Part shown: positions 57,294 through 60,010 of the stretch, piece by piece
Numbering within the stretch: position 1 is the stretch's first letter
Layout: each line of letters opens with the position of its first letter
Assembly: GCA_016208965.1 (NCBI GenBank)
Contig: JACQXB010000008.1
Coordinates: 1-60,010 of the forward strand
DNA length: 60,010 nt
From: Nitrospirota bacterium
Lineage (GTDB): Bacteria > Nitrospirota > Thermodesulfovibrionia > UBA6902 > DSMQ01
Direction: 5' to 3'
Program-made: the position numbers and the translations under genes
Notes under the pieces: generated by a model
What the model was told of the DNA's origin: nothing
What the model saw: the letters and a program-made list of their open reading frames with translations, nothing else
Database searches by the model: none

Positions 57294-59480
57294 ATGGAAA
57301 AAAAGACTACGGAAAACATGTTGCCGGTGTATGATACCCTGAAAAAAGTTTTTGGTTTTCAGTCATTTCGCCCGAATCAAGTGGAAATCATCAGGAGCAT
57401 TCTTGGCGGGAAGGATGTTTTTGCAGTAATGCCTACAGGCGGTGACAAATCACTTTGCTATCAATTACCTGCCAAAATAATGGCCGGGACAGCGGTTGTC
57501 ATAAGCCCTCTCATTTCTCTGATGAAGGATCAGGTGGATGCTGCTGTGGAAAATGGGATATCGGCTGCTTTTATAAACAGCTCCCTTGCGCCGGAGGAGA
57601 CTTCCTCAGTATACCGCAGGTTGAGGAATAGTTCGATCGAACTGCTTTACATTGCGCCGGAACGTTTTGTAATGCCCAATTTTCTTGAAACACTTAAGAG
57701 CGTTCGGATTTCTTTTTTTGCCGTAGATGAAGCGCATTGTATTTCAGAGTGGGGACACGATTTCCGGCCTGACTACCTTAGCCTCTCAAACATTGTGAAA
57801 ACCTTTTCTAAAGTTCCCGTAGCAGCTTTTACTGCAACCGCTACCCGCAAGGTTCAGGATGACATTATTGCCAAACTCGGGCTCAGGGATCCCTTCACGG
57901 TGCGCGCCTCATTTAACCGTCAAAACCTTTTCTACCGTGTGAAAAGCAAAAGAGATTTGACCGCACAGCTTATGAATATTCTCAAAAGACATGCAAGCGA
58001 GCCAGGAATAATTTATCGCACAACACGAGATTCCGTTGATGCCCTTTCTGATTTTCTGTCAGGTCAGGGAATAAAAGCACGGCCCTACCATGCCGGACTT
58101 GCACAGGAGCAGAGAAAGGCGAATCAGGAGGCATTCAGCAAAGATGAGAGCCATGTCATTGTCGCAACAATCGCCTTCGGCATGGGCATAGACAAATCGA
58201 ATGTCCGCTTTGTCATTCATGCCGACCTGCCCAAGAACATTGAAAGCTATTACCAGGAAACAGGCCGCGCCGGCCGGGACGGCGAGCCTTCGGACTGCGT
58301 TTTATTTTATGGCAGGGAAGACATTACCAAGATCAGATATTTTATAGACCAGATAACTGATGACACGGAACGGGACATTGCCCTGAAAAAGTTAAACCAG
58401 ATGGTCAGGTACGCATCGCACAATGTATGCAGACGTAAACAACTTCTTGAGTATTTCGGCGAAGATTATACGGATAAAAATTGCGGCGCCTGCGATATTT
58501 GTACAGGCAAGGTTGAAAAGGTAGATGTTACGATTAATGCCCGGATACTTATGTCCGCCATGTCCAGGACGGGACAGCGCTTTGGAACAATGCATATTGT
58601 TGATATTGTTACCGGAGCAGATACAAAGCGCATCCGCGAATTGCAACACGACAAGATTCAGACTTACGGCGCGGGAAAGGATAAGGACAAAAATCATTGG
58701 CGCTTCATAGTAGATGAGCTTCTTGCACAGGATATAATATATCAGGACGGCGGCGCTTATCCGGTATTGAAAATAACTGAAAAAGGGAAAAACATCCTTT
58801 TTGGCAAAGAGACGGTCAGCGCCTTAAAAAGAGAGGAGACAAAAAAGAAGCCGCACAAAGGGAAATGGGGCGTGTTTGAGGATTATGACAAAACCCTATT
58901 TGAAAGGCTACGCGCCCTTCGCAAACATCTTGCCGATGAACAGACGGTGCCTCCGTATATAATTTTTTCCGATAAAACGCTTCATGAAATGTGCAGGCGC
59001 TATCCCGCAGCATTGCCTGAAATGGCTTCAATCAGCGGAGTCGGCGATACCAAGCTTGAGCGCTACGGGGATAAATTCATGGAGGTGATAAAGACATACT
59101 TAAAAGAGAATCCTGTTATATCAAATCAGGACAACCGGTCTTTAGACATGCCTTCCGGACGCGCCATCAGCAAGCCGAAAGGCGAAACCTGTGAAAAGAC
59201 CTATGAACTATTTAAACAGGGACTTTCCATCGGGGAAATTGCAAAGGCACGCAACCTTGCAGAATCCACAATCACATCGCACATTGAGCAATTGACAATG
59301 GACGGCAAGGACATAGTCATTGACCGTCTTGTTCCTCCGGAGAAACGTGATAAAATCAGTAAACTGTTCTTAACGCTCCAATCGTGGCAGCTTAATCCCG
59401 TTATCGAGCACTTCAAAGGAGCAGTAAGTTATGAAGAAGCTAAAATCGTTAGGGCATACATGCGGCGCAAGACCGGGTAA
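57294..59480 (+). CDS. recQ: RecQ-family DNA helicase with altered Walker A
   Basis: A 728-aa helicase: DEAH in AVDEAHCISEWGHDFRPDY, motif VI YYQETGRAGRDGEPSD, zinc site CGACDIC, winged helix, HRDC domain (~residues 525-600), and a C-terminal HTH_40-like domain. Motif I reads MPTGGDKSLCYQ where RecQ has MPTGGGKS; the Gly before the catalytic Lys is Asp (GAC for GGC). This could weaken ATP binding. Base use looks more GC-rich than neighbours, and restriction-enzyme fragments flank the gene. Confidence 0.9.
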   Translation: MEKKTTENMLPVYDTLKKVFGFQSFRPNQVEIIRSILGGKDVFAVMPTGGDKSLCYQLPAKIMAGTAVVISPLISLMKDQVDAAVENGISAAFINSSLAPEETSSVYRRLRNSSIELLYIAPERFVMPNFLETLKSVRISFFAVDEAHCISEWGHDFRPDYLSLSNIVKTFSKVPVAAFTATATRKVQDDIIAKLGLRDPFTVRASFNRQNLFYRVKSKRDLTAQLMNILKRHASEPGIIYRTTRDSVDALSDFLSGQGIKARPYHAGLAQEQRKANQEAFSKDESHVIVATIAFGMGIDKSNVRFVIHADLPKNIESYYQETGRAGRDGEPSDCVLFYGREDITKIRYFIDQITDDTERDIALKKLNQMVRYASHNVCRRKQLLEYFGEDYTDKNCGACDICTGKVEKVDVTINARILMSAMSRTGQRFGTMHIVDIVTGADTKRIRELQHDKIQTYGAGKDKDKNHWRFIVDELLAQDIIYQDGGAYPVLKITEKGKNILFGKETVSALKREETKKKPHKGKWGVFEDYDKTLFERLRALRKHLADEQTVPPYIIFSDKTLHEMCRRYPAALPEMASISGVGDTKLERYGDKFMEVIKTYLKENPVISNQDNRSLDMPSGRAISKPKGETCEKTYELFKQGLSIGEIAKARNLAESTITSHIEQLTMDGKDIVIDRLVPPEKRDKISKLFLTLQSWQLNPVIEHFKGAVSYEEAKIVRAYMRRKTG

Positions 59481-59503
59481 AACGGGAAATACAAAGTCCA
59501 TAG

Positions 59504-59806
59504 GATTTATCTACTGCTTTCAAAAACCCCTCTCTTTATATTGCGCTCGGGGAGCTTAAAGGCGGGATTGACCCGACAGGAGCAGATGAACACTGGAAAA
59601 CAGCAAGGACATCGCTCATACGCATACAGAAAGCTTTTTCCAAAAAAGGCTTTTCACCATATTTGTTCTTTGTCGGGACTGCAATTGAGAATAGCATGGC
59701 AGATAAAATATGGGATCAGTTGAAAAAAGGCACATTAAGCAACGTAGCTAATTTGACAAATGCCGAACAAGTTGCTTCTCTGTGCGGGTGGTTGTGTAGT
59801 TTATAG
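59504..59806 (+). pseudogene. Restriction endonuclease C-terminal fragment 2
   Basis: A frame without start codon encodes LYIALGELKGGIDPTGADEH, KKGFSPYLFFVGTAIENSMA and NVANLTNAEQVASLCGWLCSL, then stops. It resembles the C-terminal half of type II enzymes of the AvaI/BsoBI kind, by memory of the family pattern. N-terminal part is absent. Confidence 0.6.
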
Positions 59807-59915
59807 GTCAGATGCCTTGTTGTTTATGAGAGGACGGATATGAGAGGAATTAAATACATGTATAAAAGCCTGAACTTCCCATTTAAAAAATCAAGTGAAA
59901 AATAGAGAATATTTT

Positions 59916-60010
59916 TTAGGCAGCCTTCTTTAGTTCCTCCTTGCAAATATATTCACGGTTCTCTGTTAACATTTTAAAGATCACTTTTATCAACTGTCTG
60001 GCAAGACACC
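59916..60010 (-). mobile_element. IS110-family transposase, C-terminal end (runs off window)
   Basis: The minus-strand frame reads LARQLIKVIFKMLTENREYI and ends KKAA before TAA at 59916-59918. The pattern AR-LIKV-ML---EY is the C-terminal end of IS110/IS1111 transposases. The rest lies beyond the window. Confidence 0.65.

Noticed and set aside
59839-59904. 21-codon ORF before the IS110 end
   Set aside because: Has a plausible RBS but no family and is very short; left out.

Overview
The window comes from an anaerobic, Gram-negative bacterium. The evidence is outer-membrane machinery (LptE, LolC/LolD), four multiheme c-type cytochromes, menaquinone synthesis by the futalosine route (MqnC), an oxygen-sensitive radical SAM enzyme and nickel-pincer cofactor genes (larB, larC). 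A DHH-CBS-CCA transferase and a DUF1566/MopE-like protein are also present. This mix fits Nitrospirota or a deltaproteobacterial (Desulfobacterota-like) lineage. No 16S gene is present, so the assignment is an inference.

Layout. 1-2110: end of a MopE-like secreted protein, then a MntA/HepT pair. 2348-2559: a MITE with terminal repeats and a 7-bp target duplication. 2621-6476: tRNA nucleotidyltransferase and five minus-strand tRNAs (Pro, Arg, His, Arg, Lys) separated by repeat-rich spacers. 6477-16110: guaA, a pentaheme cytochrome broken by TGA, a cold-shock protein, leuS-lptE-holA, rpsT, an orphan response regulator and a PIN/Phd pair. 16179-21502: two paralogous octaheme cytochromes and a dodecaheme cytochrome. 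21576-26940: a TPP-riboswitch-controlled thiamine operon (hydG-like gene, thiS, thiG, thiE, thiC) and an FmdE protein. 27302-35757: ClpP-like protein, lolD/lolC, lysS, zapA, a probable 6S RNA, a ZapB-like protein, lytic transglycosylase, tRNA-Cys and tRNA-Gly. 35758-40932: trpE and trpG separated by a restriction-modification island. 41051-48686: HNH protein, maf remnant, tRNA-Val and tRNA-Asp, DedA, mqnC, a HAD-like protein, SurA-like chaperone, guaB and DegQ. 48676-55007: larC, a RelE/Panacea toxin-antitoxin pair, an hsdS remnant, larB, gpsA and glnS. 55231-60010: periplasmic carbonic anhydrase, a PIN/Phd pair, recQ between two restriction-enzyme fragments, and the tail of an IS110-type transposase.

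The most unusual signal is a system of short tandem arrays of 7-bp units, usually four or five copies. They occur between genes and also in frame inside guaA, leuS (three times), lptE, thiE (twice), lolD (8-bp units), mqnC, surA and larC, and in an arm of the TPP riboswitch. Unit sequence differs from site to site but period and copy number stay the same. This looks like a lineage-specific repeat process that housekeeping proteins tolerate.

Other points of note: a HydG-type enzyme in the ThiH position; a HEAT-repeat/DNA methyltransferase fusion with a ribbon-helix-helix regulator under a palindromic operator; a 42-bp element upstream of both octaheme genes; a RecQ with an altered Walker A motif; and several gene remnants (maf, hsdS, methyltransferase, restriction endonucleases).
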